This document shows positions 30,850 through 41,454 of a DNA stretch of 64,000 nt, in pieces (position 1 is the stretch's first letter; the number at the start of each line of letters is the position of its first letter). Origin of the DNA: Notamacropus eugenii. Its lineage: Eukaryota; Chordata; Mammalia; Diprotodontia; Macropodidae. The notes under the pieces were generated by a model that did no database searches, was not told the DNA's origin, and was given only the letters and a program-made list of their open reading frames with translations. The stretch is from positions 57,462,919-57,526,918 of the forward strand of contig NC_092875.1 of NCBI RefSeq assembly GCF_028372415.1. Direction: 5' to 3'. Both the position numbers and the translations under genes were made by a program.

Positions 30850-32765
30850 TTTGAGTAAGAAAATTCTTTTTTAAATACATACTTTGAAGTTACATGAATT
30901 CACTAGTATGGATGCTGCCCCCATGGGGATGACTTGAAAATCTTAGATACTTTAGCAAAGTAGTCTCCAAAGTGGGGTATACATATTCTAGGGGGAGTAA
31001 AGATGATCCACTCTGGGAATCAGAAGAAAACACTCAAATTTCTCTTTATAGTTATCATTTTGTCTAAAAACAGGAAGGAAATTAAGTTTTCCTAATATTT
31101 AATATACAGATTAATCCTGGCACCCTGCCCTCCTACCTTTCTGATCCATATGTCAGATGGTTATGTGTCAAATATCCTGAGGGAAGACGAGTGGGAGTCC
31201 CATAAGGCAGAGGGGTTGACACTCATTCATTTGCTTCCAGCACATGGCGCTGTATTAATATATATGCCCACTTAAGTAGAGTTATACCTTATATTATCTA
31301 GTTTTAGCTAAATTAACAAAAGGGAGAGATGACTTTAAAAGATTCTTGGAAAGAAACCACTACTTAAAGGCATTACTGATGATATGCTGACAAGTGAACA
31401 TTCAGAAAATGGAAAAGCTAATATTTCAGAAATTGTCCCCTCCTCTTGGCATTAAAAATTGTCAAGATTATTTGAAATATGTATTTGAAAAACTTATTTG
31501 AAATATATATTTACATTATAAAGTATATGCCGTAGTCCTGCTGTCTCAGGGACAGATTTACTATACTTCCCTTTTGAGTTCTGTCTTCTCTACTGCCATT
31601 GGCTTAAGCCCTCACCAGCTGTGTTCTCCCCAGTTCTGAAAAGGGCAGTGATTAGCACCTCAATTCCTTAAGCACAAAAGGATATATATGTATATATATA
31701 TACTTGACATAGCAAAAATAGACATAGAAACATTTTCCTTAATACCTGTGGGACGTGCTCTGCCCTATACCACTTTGGTCTCTGGGAGAATTGGGCTCAA
31801 ATGTAGCTTCGTTCCTATACAGCCTTGGTCCCAACAAGTTCATGTCCCCAAAATGGCTTCATTGTCTGATGAGTCCTCATGAAAGCCAACTTTCACTGGC
31901 ATGGGTTCAGCAGTTGCCCCTGAAGACTATTCCTTGGTTCTTGAAGCAGTGATACACCTGCTGGCTACACCACCTGTCCTGGAACCCAAGTTCTGCCATG
32001 CCAGGACAACCTAGTACTCTCAAAACAACCTTTTAGATTCTGCTGCCTTCACCTAAAATGGAAAAAAGAATCAGTAAAATGGCAAAGGACCAGGCGCACT
32101 TGGCTTCAGAGGGGAAGGAGGCCCCAAGGGGATTCCTCTTACTTTCTGGTTTTTCACCAGATGCCTCCAGGGGAAGAGTCCACAGGATCTCCCACATTCA
32201 AAGTAAAGAAGTAGCTAGAGTGGACAGGACTTTCTGAATGCCTCCTTAGCCAAGCCAAGAACTTTCTCTCTGCCACATAATTAGTGTAGGATGTCCTCAT
32301 AGTTTCTCCAAGGTTTCTTCTTACACAGCTTCTGTCATGCGCCTTCCTTGTTCTCCCGGAACTCACCTTCTTAGCATCCTTCATGTGGAGAAACTGCATC
32401 AGCTGAGGAGACCGCTAGGGTCCTTGCATGAGCTAAACCCATTCCTCTTTCACTGTTGGTAACTATGAACTTCTCCCTTAGTGTATATTATTAGCTAATG
32501 AGATCATAAAGCCACGGTAATCAGTAAGACATTGAAATCTACGTTCTTTGTCCATCATCCTGATGCGCTGCTGCATTTCACTCTCTTCCTTGGAGCCCTG
32601 GCTTCTACTAAGTGATAGCTTACTATTTCTGGCCTGTACCAGATCCATCACACTGTTCTATAGTCATTTTTTTTGCCATCCTGCAAACAGTGTTTTTCTA
32701 TTCTTCTCACTCCTCCCCCCCCCTCCCCACTTTCTACTTTTAGCTCTGGGAGCAATAATTAAATT
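30850..32765. other. Intergenic, no confident feature
   Basis: A patch near 30950-31000 (CTCCAAAGTGGGGTATACAT, TCTAGGGGGAGTAAAGATGA) might be the end of an old hAT element. The minus-strand frame at 32154-32399 and the plus-strand frames at 31688-31952 match nothing I know. Confidence 0.4.
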
Positions 32766-32769
32766 ATTA

Positions 32770-32998
32770 AATTATTGGGGGCAGCTCAGAGGCATGTCAG
32801 GTAGAGCATTGCACTCTGGGTTAAAGACTTGAGTTCAGATCTTGACACAAATACTATCTGCGTGACTCTGGGCAAGTCTCTCAGCCTCAGTTTCCACAAT
32901 TGTTTAATGCGCATAATAATAACACCTACCTCACAGAGTTGTGAAGATCAAATGAAATAAAATATGTAAAGCACTTTGTAAATCCTAAAGCAATATTT
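32770..32998 (+). repeat. CORE-SINE, full length
   Basis: GGCAGCTCAGAGGCATGTCA, GTGACTCTGGGCAAGTCTCT, CCTCAGTTTCCACAATTG, CTACCTCACAGAGTTGTGAA and GTAAAGCACTTTGTAAATCC are in sense order. Confidence 0.85.
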
Positions 32999-33049
32999 AT
33001 ATGTGTATGTATATGAATATATGTATGCATATGCTAGCTGTTAGTATTA

Positions 33050-33610
33050 TGATGCAAATCAGTGCTACCATTCCTAGGACGGACTGTCATTTGATTGCCT
33101 GGGACTCCACTATTTATTTCTGTAACTTCTCAGACCAAATCCGTTCTTTCTCTCTTAGGAGGGCTACCACCCTCCTCCTAAATATGTCATCCTCATCTTT
33201 GAAACAAGGAAGCTCTTCAGTTTCAGGGACTGGTCTTGCTTAGCACAGTGTCTAGCACGAATGCCTTCTCCTTCATTTGTTTTATAAGCATGTGTTGCTG
33301 CAAATCACATGTGTTATGTTACCTAAACACATCTATGCTCTTAGAAATCTTGGAAAAAGAATTTTCTAATCCACTTAAAAATCTTCCAAATGATGCATAT
33401 CTGTGGCTTTTGAGTCTATTTGTTAAAAATATAAAAATGAAACATTTTCCCAATACCCTGTATGAACAGCTAATTTGGTCCATGTATAACCTGGAAGCTA
33501 AGAATGGTTTTTACATTTTAAAGTGAAATTTTGCTGTATTTTACAATGCAAAATCCATTCTTAGGGGCCAGATCGGGGGAGGAGGGCACTCTCAACCATA
33601 ATTTACCACT
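33050..33610. other. Intergenic with a possible hAT fragment
   Basis: AGCTAAGAATGGTTTTTACA near 33497 is like the left part of Charlie-type elements. The plus-strand frame at 33236-33526 contains EFSNPLKNLPNDAYL, which may be a decayed transposase piece. Otherwise nothing was seen. Confidence 0.3.
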
Positions 33611-33615
33611 GCCTG

Positions 33616-33738
33616 TATACACATACATACATACATATATACATACACATATATATACACATACACACACATATACACATACACACACATACATACACAT
33701 ACATATATACATACACACATACATACATATATATACAT
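33616..33738. repeat. Alternating purine-pyrimidine microsatellite (TA/CA)
   Basis: About 120 bases in which TATA, TACA and CACA units alternate without a break in the pyrimidine-purine pattern. Such DNA can adopt Z form or cruciform structures. Confidence 0.95.
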
Positions 33739-33739
33739 A

Positions 33740-34155
33740 ATTAAAGCTAAACAGTCAATATCTTCCACAAATCCCACCTTATAGTGGTGTAGCTAGGACC
33801 ACAGGGTTCTCCAAGGCTTACCAGTAGAGCACAGGTTCTACTAAGTAGTTATAATAGAAGAAAGGGTGAGAAGACTTGATCAAGAAACCTCTGATTGAGG
33901 ATTTCTCTTGAAGTCTAGTTGATGAGATTACAAAAAGTAAAGGAACAGAGTTGAGATGTTAAAATCTTAAAGGAAGCACATACACATTGATATCTTTTTG
34001 TGTTGTAAAGTTCTGTGATCAAGCTTGATAAAATTAGAGCTAGCTATTAGTTGGCAAAAGGCTCAACTACCCATACCCTTGGTGGCTCTTTAAAAAAACA
34101 AGGCACCTTCATTCTCTAGAGAACCCATTGAGGCTAGAGAATAAATAGGAAGGCA
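33740..34155. other. Intergenic, nothing recognised
   Basis: No coding or repeat signature was found. Confidence 0.4.
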
Positions 34156-34159
34156 AAGG

Positions 34160-34530
34160 AGCCAAGCCTGTTTTCACAAGGCCTGAATGAGGCTTCTCCT
34201 CTTACAGCACTGTCTCTTAATGTACATCCAGCAGGAAGAAAAGTCAAGCCAAGAAAGGAAGTCCAACCTAGAGAGGCTGAAATTAATACCTTTTGAAGCC
34301 ACCTGTAATTCTGGGAGCCACAACTGCAAATTAATCAAAGAGCCTGCTATTCATCATATGGTTAGCAGACCAGAACTAGTCACAAAAATGACATCACATG
34401 CTCCAAAGTCTCCCCAGGTACTTCTATTACATGTTGTCATGAATCTCCAGGAATTAGACTCCCCAGCATTTTCATGTGGAGAATCGTGTCACAAGCACTC
34501 TTGGAGCAGGCTGATAGGAACTAGACTCAT
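34160..34530 (+). repeat. Unclassified repeat family Z, copy 3
   Basis: TAATCAAAGAGCCTGCTATT, CATCATATGGTTAGCAGACC, TGCTCCAAAGTCTCCCCAGG and TTTTCATGTGGAGAATCGTG line up with copies 1 and 2. The reading KEPAIHHMVSR against KEHPIHHVVSQ in copy 1 suggests either coding origin or chance. Confidence 0.45.
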
Positions 34531-34587
34531 TAGCCATTCCTCTATTACATATATACATTTATCTATTTATAAAGATGTACTAGTGTA

Positions 34588-34835
34588 CTGGGCACCTAGA
34601 TGGCACAATGGATGGACAGAGGGCCAGGCCTGACTCATCTTCCCAAGTTTAAATCTTGTGCCAGAGACTTACTATATGTGTGACTCTGGCCAAGTCACTT
34701 AACCCTGTTTGCCTTAATTTCCTCACCTAATGAGCTGTAGAAGAAAATAGCAAAACCACTCCAGTGTCTTTGCCAAGAAAACCCCGAATGGGATCACGGA
34801 GAGTTGGACACGACTGAATAACAATGAACAATACT
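34588..34835 (+). repeat. RTE-tailed CORE-SINE, full length
   Basis: GGCACCTAGATGGCACAATG, GTGACTCTGGCCAAGTCACT, ACCACTCCAGTGTCTTTGCC, then the RTE/BovB-like tail GAGTTGGACACGACTGAATA. Confidence 0.9.
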
Positions 34836-35124
34836 AGTGTACTAATCTTATATAGATTATAAAACACATACAAAAGTAGAAATTAAAAAGGGAACAAATC
34901 CAGATGAAATAAATAATATTTTAGAATAAATTTATTTCATCTTATTTATCAGTAGTACAAAAACTCCATTTGCTCTCACTAAGAATATTTTTAAGTATTC
35001 TTCTTTTTAAAAAAAGTTGGCTTAACATTTTGTGATTAAATGATTCCGAGTCTAGTTCTATTTACTTATTGCCAATATCAAGTTTTAATGGCTGTCATAG
35101 CTGAAAAAAAACACTTCACCAAGG

Positions 35125-35420
35125 TTGTTGTTTCTGTTTGTCCTTCATTATTGAAGAAGACATGAGGAAGGTGATGTCTTGACTTGCAAGTGCATTGGAT
35201 GGGCTGTGCAAAGTCACTAGCCTCACTTTCTCCTCCGGAGCTATCTGGAGCAAGATATAGATTAGGATGACTGGAGACAGTCTCAGGTAAAGTGGGAGAT
35301 CTTGGCCTTTTTAAGCTAAGGTCTTTTCCAGTTCTCAATTTGTCTGAGCCAATGCCCTTTCAGTGATTAAAGGCTAGGTAAGAAATGAGGCAAAGAATGG
35401 CCTCTTTTATCAGATCAAAG
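35125..35420 (-). repeat. LINE-tailed SINE, 3' two thirds
   Basis: TTTGTCCTTCATTATTGAAG, GGTGATGTCTTGACTTGCAA, CTCACTTTCTCCTCCGGAGC and CTTGGCCTTTTTAAGCTAAG show the complement of tail and body. Confidence 0.8.
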
Positions 35421-35804
35421 ATAGGTAGATCTAAATGGAAGAAGTTGCCCCATTGACCCCACTAGATGCGTCCTAAATCATGGTACTTATTTACAAGTCC
35501 CATCCACCAATTATGCAAAGGTTTTTGTTGAAATTCAGCTAAAAAAATTTAGTCTTCCTTGATGTGGCCCATGGCCTATAGTTTGCTTTCCCCCTGCATG
35601 TAGGACAGCATGGCTTCATAGGCAAATAAAAAAAGAGAAAAAGCTGGGTTCTGGTACTGACTTTTCCCCCAATTCATTATATGACCCTACTAGATAGGGG
35701 ATCTTATTTGGTATCTTTCCTGAAATGGCAGGAGAGTTATCTGAATCATTTGGGATAGAAAACTTCTTGCTCTAATCTCCTTCCTACAGGGTAAAAAAAC
35801 AAAT

Positions 35805-36010
35805 TAATTTGGAGCCAGAGGGCTTGGATTTGAATGCTCCCAGTGAGACTTATTACCTTAGCCATTGTGTGACTTCTAACCTCAGTTTTCCCTGCTTCTG
35901 GTGGGAGTGTGTGAATCCCTCTCAGTCACAGTTTCCTCATCTGTAAAAGAAGAGCTTGGGCTAAGTAACTTTACTGGTTCCTTCTGCCTTCAAACCTATG
36001 AATTTTCTTC
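35805..36010 (+). repeat. THER/MIR-type SINE
   Basis: GGAGCCAGAGGGCTTGGATT, CACAGTTTCCTCATCTGTAA and TGGTTCCTTCTGCCTTCAAA are in sense order with a small internal insertion. Confidence 0.65.
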
Positions 36011-36011
36011 T

Positions 36012-36580
36012 GAAAGAAAAGTTATGAACAGACAAGATGTTTTTAATCACGGATCATGATAATAGGCCTTTATAGGCTACATGAGTCATGATTTATCAAA
36101 CAGGCCCCTCCAGGGAGCAGACTTAGAGAAAGAGTAGGACATTGTCCTTCTCATATCCTTCTGCCTCATCAGTTTGGGCGTACAAAATAAACATGGAAGT
36201 CTTCCAATCTTGTCCTCCTGTCCTCGCTCCTTTGACAATTCTAAGAATGGAGTTTAGTAGCAAGGAATTTTCTGTTTGGTCTGTTGTTTGGGGAGCTGAT
36301 AAGATCTTTGAACACTTTACTTCTTCCTGTAATGCTCTAAGGTTGCTCACAACTTTCCTTCTCAGCTCCAAAAGCCAGAAACTGGGATACAAGGCTTTTG
36401 TACTTCATGGCTCTCTTCCATGGTTTGGCAAACTGTTTCTTCCTCTCTACATCTTGCATAGCCAGGTCTTTTGGCAGGACAATGGAATTGACTCCTTGTG
36501 GCTCTGAGGGTATCTGAAACAGGAGGTACTTGTGACCTTAGGTTAATCATCTTATTAGGAAATAGGAATGAGAGAAGTGG
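36012..36580. other. Intergenic, nothing recognised
   Basis: Frames of 121 codons (plus, 36142-36507) and 89 codons (minus) overlap antisense to each other; neither has a motif or conserved look. Confidence 0.4.
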
Positions 36581-36584
36581 TGAG

Positions 36585-36745
36585 GTGGTCTGGAATTAGA
36601 GGACTGGGTTCTTGCTACCTGTGTGACTTTGGGCAAGCTGCTGCCCCATTTTGGGTCTCAGTTTCCTTGCCTATAAAATGAGTGTAGGTTGGACTAGATA
36701 GTGTAAGGTCCCTTCCATCTCTAAATCTATGATTCTATGATTCTG
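36585..36745 (+). repeat. THER/MIR-type SINE
   Basis: TGTGTGACTTTGGGCAAGCT, CTCAGTTTCCTTGCCTATAA, TTGGACTAGATAGTGTAAGG and the terminal TCTATGATTCTATGATTCTG. Confidence 0.8.
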
Positions 36746-36834
36746 CCACTCGTGCCAGTTTTGCCAAGGCCTTCTCCCACATGCAAACAGATACATGGCA
36801 GGCCAACCCCAACAAATTATTTATCCATCTCTAG

Positions 36835-36945
36835 TTCCCATCAATCAATCCCACAAGCATTTATTTATTAAGCATTTACAGTGTGCCACACACCAGAAGT
36901 AAAAAGACAAAAACAAAACAGACCCAGCTCTCCAGGGGTTTACAT
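36835..36945 (-). mobile_element. L2-type LINE 3' end
   Basis: CAATCAATCCCACAAGCATT, TATTAAGCATTTACAGTGTG and CCAGCTCTCCAGGGGTTTAC are the complement of the L2 terminus. Confidence 0.7.
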
Positions 36946-36959
36946 TTATCTCCATTTTT

Positions 36960-37340
36960 CTCTGGGCTTCTGTCCTCACTCTCCGGACTTTTCTCTACTC
37001 TGAACTCTCCCTGCCCCTCTTCTCATTCCTTTCTTCTTTTTCAGCTCCCTTTTATTCACTCTCTTCCCTCATTAGAATGTATGTTCCTTGAAGTCAGGGA
37101 TAGTTTTTCTTTCTACATATATTTGTAGCCCACCCCAAATGTTCACACGGACTATCTGTGCCCAATCTGTGGTAGAGCATTCTGAGGTCGTATTGGTCCG
37201 ATCAGCCACAGTCGGACACATTGAAACTTGATTTTATCATAGTGATGTCATTTTGGACCTCTTCAAGGTCAAAGGACAACAACCAACCATTTGTAGCACA
37301 ACGCTTAGCACAGTGGCTTGACTTATATTTTTATCAGAGG
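36960..37340 (+). mobile_element. L2-type LINE 3' end, split by another LINE
   Basis: The left part ends ATTAGAATGTATGTTCCTTG and CTACATATATTTGTAG; the right part resumes with CACAACGCTTAGCACAGTGG. The two join smoothly into the usual L2 ending once the insert is left out. Confidence 0.7.
37129..37288 (+). mobile_element. 3' fragment of the CCHH-finger LINE
   Basis: Its sequence parallels the 3' ends at 41020-41185 and 54596-54760: CACCCCAAATGTTCACACGG, TCTGTGCCCAATCTGTGGTA, ATTGGTCCGATCAGCCACAG and a terminal AAAGGACAACAACCAACC. ATTTGTAG occurs immediately on both sides as a likely target-site duplication. Confidence 0.8.
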
Positions 37341-37344
37341 AGAT

Positions 37345-37985
37345 AGTATGTATAGATGTAATGTATAGCTGGGGTACCCATTCACTTTGTAGTGCTCTAT
37401 ATCTTTCACACAGACCATGTAGGCATGTACTCATTATCTTGGCTGACTTTATTACTCCAACCTACCTTTACATTGACAAGTCTAGGTTCATAGAGAAGGA
37501 CCACCCCAATGTATGTGCCTCTCTCAGGCTCCTAGGGATAACCTTGTTTTTATCTCTAGATAATAAGGGAAATATGATCTCCTTACTTGACATTTTAGTT
37601 CTTGAGCCCCTACTGATATATTTTCATTTACATAAACCAGCCATTCACAGTAACGACACTTATAGATTTTAAACATAATAATTTACCCAGCCATAAGGCA
37701 AAAAGAAATAATAATCATAGGTGCTCATATATTAAGGTAAATCCAGAAGTAATAAATATATCATAAAGTTGAGTCATATTCTGTCATCAATGCATTTAGC
37801 AACTGTGGAGGAGAATAGGTACACATTCATAGAAACCTTAGCAGGGAGTAAATGAATGAGGAAAGCCCATGTTCTTGAATTAACTCATTACCTAGGGTGG
37901 TGGTTGTAGGGAGAAGGAATCAGAGGGAAGAGATGTTGTAGAGATAGAACTTACAAGCTTCAATGGCTGATTGTCAAAGATCAAG
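37345..37985. other. Intergenic, nothing recognised
   Basis: A plus-strand frame at 37361-37672 lacks any recognisable motif. No repeat hallmark. Confidence 0.4.
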
Positions 37986-37987
37986 AG

Positions 37988-38145
37988 GCAGCGTATCTTA
38001 GTGGATAAAGTACTGGACTTAAAGTCAGAAAGACCTGGGTTTAATTCCTATTTTAGATGCTTACTGAGTAGATTTTTTAATCTTTCTTGGTCATTTCTTC
38101 ATCTATAAAATGTGAGGGTTGGACTCGAAGACCTCTGTGTTACTT
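37988..38145 (+). repeat. CORE-SINE
   Basis: GGCAGCGTATCTTAGTGGAT, AAAGTCAGAAAGACCTGGGT and TTCATCTATAAAATGTGAGG are in sense order; the middle is diverged. Confidence 0.75.
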
Positions 38146-38149
38146 TTTA

Positions 38150-38985
38150 CCTGGAAAGCTATTATCCCCTGATTGGATATGTAGGAAAAGTTATATAAGG
38201 AGATGACTCTGATGTTGTGATCTCGGTGACTAGAAAGATAGTGGCACCCTCAACAGAAAGAGGGAGAGTGGGTTTGGGGTAGAGAGTCTAAGGAGTTCCA
38301 TTTTAGACTGACATTGAGTTTTACATGTCCACAAGATATCCAATTTTCAATATTCGATAGATAGTTGGCAATGTTGGACTGGAGAGCATATATTTGCTTA
38401 TAGGCATCAAAGGAATTTGTTTTGCTTGGCTACGCATATTTGCTACAAGGAATTTGTTTTCTTTTGTTTCAATGAAGTGGGAAGTGGAAGGAAAAGAAAA
38501 AAAGGATTTATGTTAATTTTTTAAACTTAGAGAGGTGGAGGGGTACTGCAGGTGTGAAATGCTGCATTCTCTTTCAGATGTGGTAACTGCATTATTAGTC
38601 TTACTTAACTGTTTTGCTTTGTTACAGAGAGACCTCTCCTAAGAGTGAGAGTAATCATTAAATATTTATAATGTAAATACGAAAGGCATTAATATATTTT
38701 TGAAAAAATACATGAAGAAATACATATTTTTCCAGGCTGATGTTCTCTCCAGGCTTACAGAAGAAAACCTCACCATTACTTAATCACACTTCTAGGAAAA
38801 ACCATGCCTGGCATTAAATCTCCTCCTTCTCCAGCAAAGGCCTTTCCATTTCCTTAACTAAACAGGGTAAAAGTTGAGAGTAGGAATTCTGTTCTCCCTA
38901 AGGGTAAAAATAAAATGCAGGGTAAGAAGCTCTCCATTAAGTGCCTTAAGAGCATTCTCTTACCCCTTCTTGAAGAATTAGGCCC
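38150..38985. other. Intergenic, nothing recognised
   Basis: AT-rich sequence without coding or repeat signature. Confidence 0.4.
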
Positions 38986-38986
38986 A

Positions 38987-39155
38987 CAGGAGTGGGGAAC
39001 CTGCAGCCTGGAGGTCACATGTGGCCCTCTAGGTCCTCAAGTGTGGCACTTTGATGGAATCCAAACTTCACAGAACAAACCCCCGTAATAAAGGGATTTG
39101 TTCTGTAAAACTTGGACTCAGTCAAAAGACTGAACCCAAGGACCTAGAAGGCCTG
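38987..39155. mobile_element. Palindromic hAT-like MITE, partial
   Basis: CAGGAGTGGGGAACCTGCAG at the left, CAAACTTCACAGAACAAACC and GGGATTTGTTCTGTAAAACT around the centre, and AGGACCTAGAAGGCC at the right are complementary halves. The last inverted-repeat bases are missing on the right. Confidence 0.7.
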
Positions 39156-39159
39156 ATTT

Positions 39160-39840
39160 ATGTGATGACCTTGATTGAATTAAGGTATAAAATAATGACC
39201 AGACTAAGAAAAGGAAGAAGTTCTTGATAGAAGTTGTCTTGAATTCTCCTTTGACCACGTGGAAAGGAGAATGCTTGGAGAAGGAGTGATCACAGAAAGC
39301 TTCAATGGTTTGAATAAAGCCATTCTCCCAAATTTTAAGGGGCTATTGTTTTAAGACCATTAGCTAATCTCTGAACACTTGCTTAATTCTGATTGTGAAA
39401 TTTTGTCTTCGAGAATCCCGTAAGCTGTAGCTCCAAAATGACTTCTGTGGGAGAATTGTTTCTGTTTTATGGGCAAGAAATGGTTTAGTTAGAAGTGGAG
39501 AAGTTGAGACTTAGGTTGAGTTATCTCAGAATTATACATTGATAGGTGGGTTTTTTCTCTCCTGTTTTGATAAGGGCACTGTTAGTTGACTAGATCTTCC
39601 TACCTTCCCTTCATATAATCAAGAGAGATTTTCAAAGGCACAAAGAAACTCTTCAAATGCAGAGTAGGTTGTTTTTGTTTTTTTCCATTTGATGGAGGTC
39701 ATGATGTGGATGATGACCTAGCAAGAGAAAGAGTGATCAGACAAGTAGGAGAACCAAGAGAGAGTTCCTACCAAGCAAGGGCTTGTATTTGTGTCTGATG
39801 CTGGAGTAGCCAGCAGATGCTCTGTTAGGACAAGGGACAA
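39160..39840. other. Intergenic, nothing recognised
   Basis: No coding or repeat signature was seen. Confidence 0.4.
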
Positions 39841-39844
39841 CAGG

Positions 39845-40020
39845 GCATAGTACCATGATCCCTAAATTGGAAATCAGGAGACTTGGTTTAGTCTCAGTTC
39901 TGATGCTAACAGTCTGTGTGACTTTGGGCAATAGAGGTCCAATCTAGGCCTCTTTTTTTTCTCTGTAAAATTGGGGGCATTGGACTAGATGGTCTCCTTT
40001 GGGTCTTCTGGTTCTTATAT
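39845..40020 (+). repeat. THER/MIR-type SINE
   Basis: AAATTGGAAATCAGGAGACT, TGTGTGACTTTGGGCAATAG, TCTGTAAAATTGGGGGCATT and GGACTAGATGGTCTCCTTTG. Confidence 0.75.
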
Positions 40021-40159
40021 TTGTTGTTTCTGTGATAGGCAGTTTACTGTCTCAAAGACAAAGGTAGCAAGAGTCCTTGAGCTTCAAGGCAGGGAGGGCA
40101 GTAAGGGTTAGAGTTTTACTCTATCCTGCAGTTCCTTACAGAACTTTTTAACTAAGTTC

Positions 40160-41185
40160 TGCCTATGATTGGGTGTGCACCACTTTTTGTAAGCAGATGA
40201 TTGTGCATTCAATGCAACTTTTGAGACTGAGAAGCAACAGAGTATGGATTGATTCTTGCTTGTACTAGTTTTGGTTTGACAATTAACATTAAGAAAACAA
40301 AAATTTTTCACCAGGCTTCAGTACACCATCCATCCATAGAACCATTGGTTACAACAAATGGGGAAATTTTGAATGCTATGGATAAGTTCACTCACCTTGG
40401 CAGTATACTTTCCAGGGATACAGAGATGATAAGGTTCACACATATATTACCAGAGTTAGCTCAGTGTTTGGGAGGCTCCAAAGGAAAGTATGGGAGAGAA
40501 GAGGTATCAGACTGACTACCAAACTGAAGGTCTATAGAACTGTTCTGTTGACCTCATTGTTGTATGGCTGTGAAACATGGACAGCCTACCAGCTCCATGC
40601 CAGGAAACTGAATCACTTCCATTTGAACTGTGTTAGGAAGATTCTGAAGATCATCTGGCAGGATAAGGTACCAGACACTGAAGTCTATGCTCAAACTAAA
40701 CTGCCAAGCATTCAAACTATGCTTCAGAGAGTGCAACTCCAATGGGCTGGCCACAATGTTCGAATGTAAAACATATCATTGCCAAAAAAATTGTTTTATG
40801 GAGAACTCCCATGGGGCAGACGATCACATGGTGGTCAGAAGAAGTGATACAAGGACACTCTGAAGGTTTCTGTAAAGAATTTTGGATTTGATTGTGTGAC
40901 ATGGGAGACACTGGCGCAGGACCACTCAGTATGGCATGTCCACATCAGAAAGGGTGCTGTGCTCTATGAGCAAAGCAGAATTGAAACAGCATAAATGTAG
41001 GATGCACAGATTTAGAGTATCCACCCCAAATGTGCACATGAATTATCTGTGCCTAATCTGTGGTAGAGCATTCTGAGCTTGTATTGGTCTGATCAGCCAC
41101 AGCTGGACACACTGAATCTTGACTTTATCATGGTGATGTCATTTTGGTCCTCTTCGAGAATGAAGGACAACAACCAACCATTGTG
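40160..41185 (+). mobile_element. CCHH-finger LINE, 5'-truncated copy (RT C-terminus to 3' end)
   Basis: The copy begins near the reverse transcriptase catalytic box (ADDCAFNATFETEKQQSMD), then reads FTHLGSILSRD, LTTKLKVYRTVLLTSLLYGC, ETWTAYQLHARKLNHFH and PSIQTMLQRVQLQWAGH, the C-terminal domain of an AP-endonuclease-type LINE protein. It ends with a short 3' UTR: ATGGTGATGTCATTTTGGTC, CTCTTCGAGAATGAAGGACA, ACAACCAACC. Frameshifts and stops break it. It is not the BovB type; I did not fix the clade. Confidence 0.8.
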
Positions 41186-41191
41186 CGACAC

Positions 41192-41432
41192 TGGGCAGCT
41201 ACGTAGTGTAGTGGACAGCTGGGCCTGGAGTCAGGAAGGCCTGATTTCAAAATCTGACTCAGACACATTAGCTGTATGACCCTGGGCAAGCCATTTAACC
41301 TTGTTTGCCTCAGTTTATTCATCTGTAAAATGAGCTGGAGAAGGAAATGGCAAAACACTCCAGAATCTTTGCCAAGAAACACCTAAATGGGGTCACAAAG
41401 AATCAGAACTCCTTAAAAATGACTGAATTGAC
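41192..41432 (+). repeat. RTE-tailed CORE-SINE, full length
   Basis: ACTGGGCAGCTACGTAGTGT, CTGGAGTCAGGAAGGCCTGA, TGAGCTGGAGAAGGAAATGG, CTCCAGAATCTTTGCCAAGA and a diverged tail. It sits directly behind the LINE 3' end. Confidence 0.9.
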
Positions 41433-41454
41433 TGGTATGCCATACAGTTTGCTA

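Noticed and set aside
33518-33777. Y/V/C-rich and T/H/I-rich frames on both strands
   Set aside because: They are translations of the TA/CA microsatellite and have no protein character.
34187-34633. 148-codon plus-strand frame as a host gene
   Set aside because: Its region is repeated at 3465-3800 and 3955-4330 and its end runs into a SINE, so it is a repeat and not a gene.
36142-36507. 121-codon plus-strand frame as a small gene
   Set aside because: It overlaps other frames on the opposite strand, has no splice or start context, and shows no recognisable motif.
40160-41185. A cellular gene of the CFDP2-like type
   Set aside because: CFDP2-like proteins derive from LINE endonucleases; here the frame is broken, followed by a LINE 3' UTR, and present in several partial copies.
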